This document shows positions 31,318-32,785 of a stretch of 32,785 bases of DNA, piece after piece. Location of the stretch: NCBI GenBank assembly GCA_013286305.1, contig JABDFW010000034.1, positions 1-32,785 on the forward strand. Direction: 5' to 3'. The first letter of the stretch is position 1. Each line of letters opens with the position of its first letter. The notes below the pieces were generated by a model, which saw nothing but the letters and a program-made list of their open reading frames with translations, had not been told where the DNA came from and searched no databases. The position numbers and the translations under genes are program-made. This stretch comes from Bacteroidota bacterium (GTDB lineage Bacteria > Bacteroidota > Bacteroidia > Chitinophagales > Chitinophagaceae).

Positions 31318-32643
31318 TTAATGCGAAAGGGTTATAAAATAATTAAGAATAAATACACCAATTAACCCGACCACTGAAACGATAGATTCCATCAAACTCC
31401 AGGTTTTAATAGTGTCTTTTATAGAAAGGTTGAAATACTCTTTGAATAGCCAAAAACCGCCATCATTTACGTGGGAGAACATCAGGCTGCCTGCACCGGT
31501 AGCCAGAACCATAAGATTGGGATTCACACCCGAAACAGCTATCATTGGCGCTATAATACCGGCGGTGGTTAGCCCAGCAACAGTAGCTGAGCCAAGACAA
31601 ACCCTTATAATGGCAGCAATACCCCAGGCGGCAAGCAATGGATGAACATGCATATTTTGCAAAGCATCGGCAATTTTGCTGCTCACGCCTGCTTCGGTTA
31701 ATACTTCTTTTAAGCTGCCGGCGCCACCTATTATAAACAATATTGGGGCTATATCTTTTACAGCTGCGGTGATCATATTTTCAAGATCCTTCACTTTTAT
31801 TCCCCTGCGCAAGCCCAGGCTGTAAAGGGCAAAAAGCACTGTTAGCGTCATAGCGATCGCGGGGTCTCCAATGCCATGAATAATTGTTGTAAAAATATCC
31901 TCCTCTTTAATGGTAAGCCTTATTACTGTGTCAAGCGTTATTAACAGTACCGGTAAAAAAGCGGAGAGGAGGCTAACAGCCATCCCTGGTAATTGCTCCG
32001 GCGGTATATCTTTCGACGCAAATATAGCCAGCGGTTTAGCTGTATATTTTTTTAGGGTTAATGCAAAAAGCGGCCCTGCAATAAGGATAGCCGGAATAGC
32101 TATCATAAAGCCATACAGCAATGTAATGCCCATGTTTGCATGATACTGCGTTACCAGCGCTGTAGGCGAGGGGTGCGGGGGCAGGTACCCATGTGTTACC
32201 GACATGGCTGCCAACGCAGGCAGGCCAATATAAACAGCCGGTATTTTATATTTATAGCTAATGGTGATGATGAGCGGTACTATTAAAAAAAAACCAACAT
32301 TATAAAACAGGGGAATGCCAATTATAAAAGCGGTTAATACCAGCGCCCACACAAGATACCGCCTGCCAAAAGCATTTACCAGGCTGGAGGCAATTTTTTG
32401 TGCCGCGCCCGTGTCGGCCACAATTTTGCCCAGCATAGCCCCAAGGCCAATAATAACCAGCAGAGAGCCCATGGTATCGCCAATACCCTTTTGCAATGCA
32501 GCCGTTACAACAGTAATATTCATACCATAAGCCAGCCCGCATAAAACCGACACTATAATAAAAGATAAAAATGTATTAAGCTTTGCCCAGGTTATTAGCA
32601 GTATAAGCAAAACAATGGCAAACAGGAGGATAATGAATGTCAT
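31318..32643 (-). CDS. GntP-family permease (gluconate/D-serine type)
   Basis: 441 residues with about 12-14 membrane helices. Family marks are GIGDTMGSLLVIIGLGAMLGK near residue 55, GIPLFYNVGFFLIVPL near 110, and THGYLPPHPSPTAL near 150, the GntP loop thought to touch the substrate. The family moves gluconate, related sugar acids, or D-serine (DsdX) with protons. Here the permease heads an operon with RidA and a D-amino acid PLP enzyme, so a D-amino acid is the more likely cargo; this is inference from context. A weak promoter (TTTG, 19 bases, TACCTTAA) lies at about 32660-32695 on the minus strand. Confidence 0.9.
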   Translation of the reverse strand: MTFIILLFAIVLLILLITWAKLNTFLSFIIVSVLCGLAYGMNITVVTAALQKGIGDTMGSLLVIIGLGAMLGKIVADTGAAQKIASSLVNAFGRRYLVWALVLTAFIIGIPLFYNVGFFLIVPLIITISYKYKIPAVYIGLPALAAMSVTHGYLPPHPSPTALVTQYHANMGITLLYGFMIAIPAILIAGPLFALTLKKYTAKPLAIFASKDIPPEQLPGMAVSLLSAFLPVLLITLDTVIRLTIKEEDIFTTIIHGIGDPAIAMTLTVLFALYSLGLRRGIKVKDLENMITAAVKDIAPILFIIGGAGSLKEVLTEAGVSSKIADALQNMHVHPLLAAWGIAAIIRVCLGSATVAGLTTAGIIAPMIAVSGVNPNLMVLATGAGSLMFSHVNDGGFWLFKEYFNLSIKDTIKTWSLMESIVSVVGLIGVFILNYFITLSH

Positions 32644-32715
32644 TATAACGTATTACTATTTGGGCGTTAAGGTACTTGTATGCATTTTAATAACAAAATC
32701 ACTTTTCTTTGCAGC

Positions 32716-32785
32716 ATGAAATTATCGCTGATAAGGTTTTGTAAAAAGGCATTTATTTACCTGCAGTTGCACAGGATATTTGGCC
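32716..32785 (+). CDS. Start of an unidentified gene, cut by the window edge
   Basis: ATG 32716 opens a frame through the end of the window, 23 residues beginning MKLSLIRFCKKAFIYLQ. It is divergent from the GntP operon. A TTTCTTTG box (one mismatch to TAnnTTTG) lies four bases before the ATG, like recR. The basic then hydrophobic N-terminus could be a membrane or signal segment. Too short to identify. Confidence 0.4.
   Translation, partial: MKLSLIRFCKKAFIYLQLHRIFG

Overview
The window reads as a chromosomal segment of a Bacteroidota bacterium, most likely Chitinophagaceae or a close relative. This is inferred from several signs. Methionine synthase is split into a separate homocysteine-binding gene and a pterin/B12/AdoMet gene. 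Shine-Dalgarno sequences are largely absent, and several genes have TAnnTTTG-type -7 boxes. An ECF sigma factor is paired with a one-piece membrane anti-sigma/outer-membrane barrel protein. GH97 and GH130 glycosidases are present. The intergenic gaps carry many short repeats and palindromes. No rRNA, tRNA, CRISPR array, transposase or prophage gene was recognised. The species cannot be named from this sequence alone.

Layout. 1-4.1 kb (minus): the two metH genes, the second broken by one extra base in a homopolymer. 4.1-6.1 kb (minus): ECF sigma factor and its overlapping trans-envelope partner. 6.4-8.3 kb (minus): recR (frameshifted near its 3' end, again in a homopolymer) and an exported GH130 lipoprotein. 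8.5-9.7 kb (minus): ExbB/ExbD energy-transduction pair. 10-13.8 kb: small membrane protein, a degenerate repeat region, a tandem-duplicated DoxX-like membrane protein, a membrane-anchored putative regulator and a small exported protein flanked by palindromic repeats. 14-20.1 kb: cytoplasmic GH13, APC permease, CoA-binding protein, a composite multi-hairpin element, Nudix hydrolase and GH97. 20.1-24 kb: zinc metallopeptidase-like protein, TMEM175-type channel, acyltransferase-3 and a beta-hydroxyacid dehydrogenase. 24-26.8 kb (minus): CACATAG repeats, metG and an overlooked 56-residue membrane protein. 26.9-28.5 kb (plus): PIN-domain toxin-antitoxin pair and an LD-carboxypeptidase. 28.5-32.6 kb (minus): GntP permease, RidA, fold-III PLP enzyme and M19 dipeptidase. 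A gene start is cut off by the right edge.

How the genes work together. The clearest functional unit is the 28.5-32.6 kb cluster. Its gene content fits uptake and breakdown of D-amino acids, D-serine or D-threonine being the best guess: import (GntP/DsdX family), PLP-dependent cleavage, RidA clean-up of enamine intermediates, and release of D-amino acids from dipeptides. The adjacent LD-carboxypeptidase would fit peptidoglycan-peptide salvage. The sigma/anti-sigma pair resembles the dual membrane-spanning anti-sigma factors described in Bacteroides.

The most unusual non-coding content is a set of repeat families: a nested four-hairpin element at 17327-17529, C-rich palindromes that also sit in frame inside metH and metG, tandem CACATAG palindromes, and long degenerate inverted repeats. 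All annotation is from reading the sequence; no database search was run.
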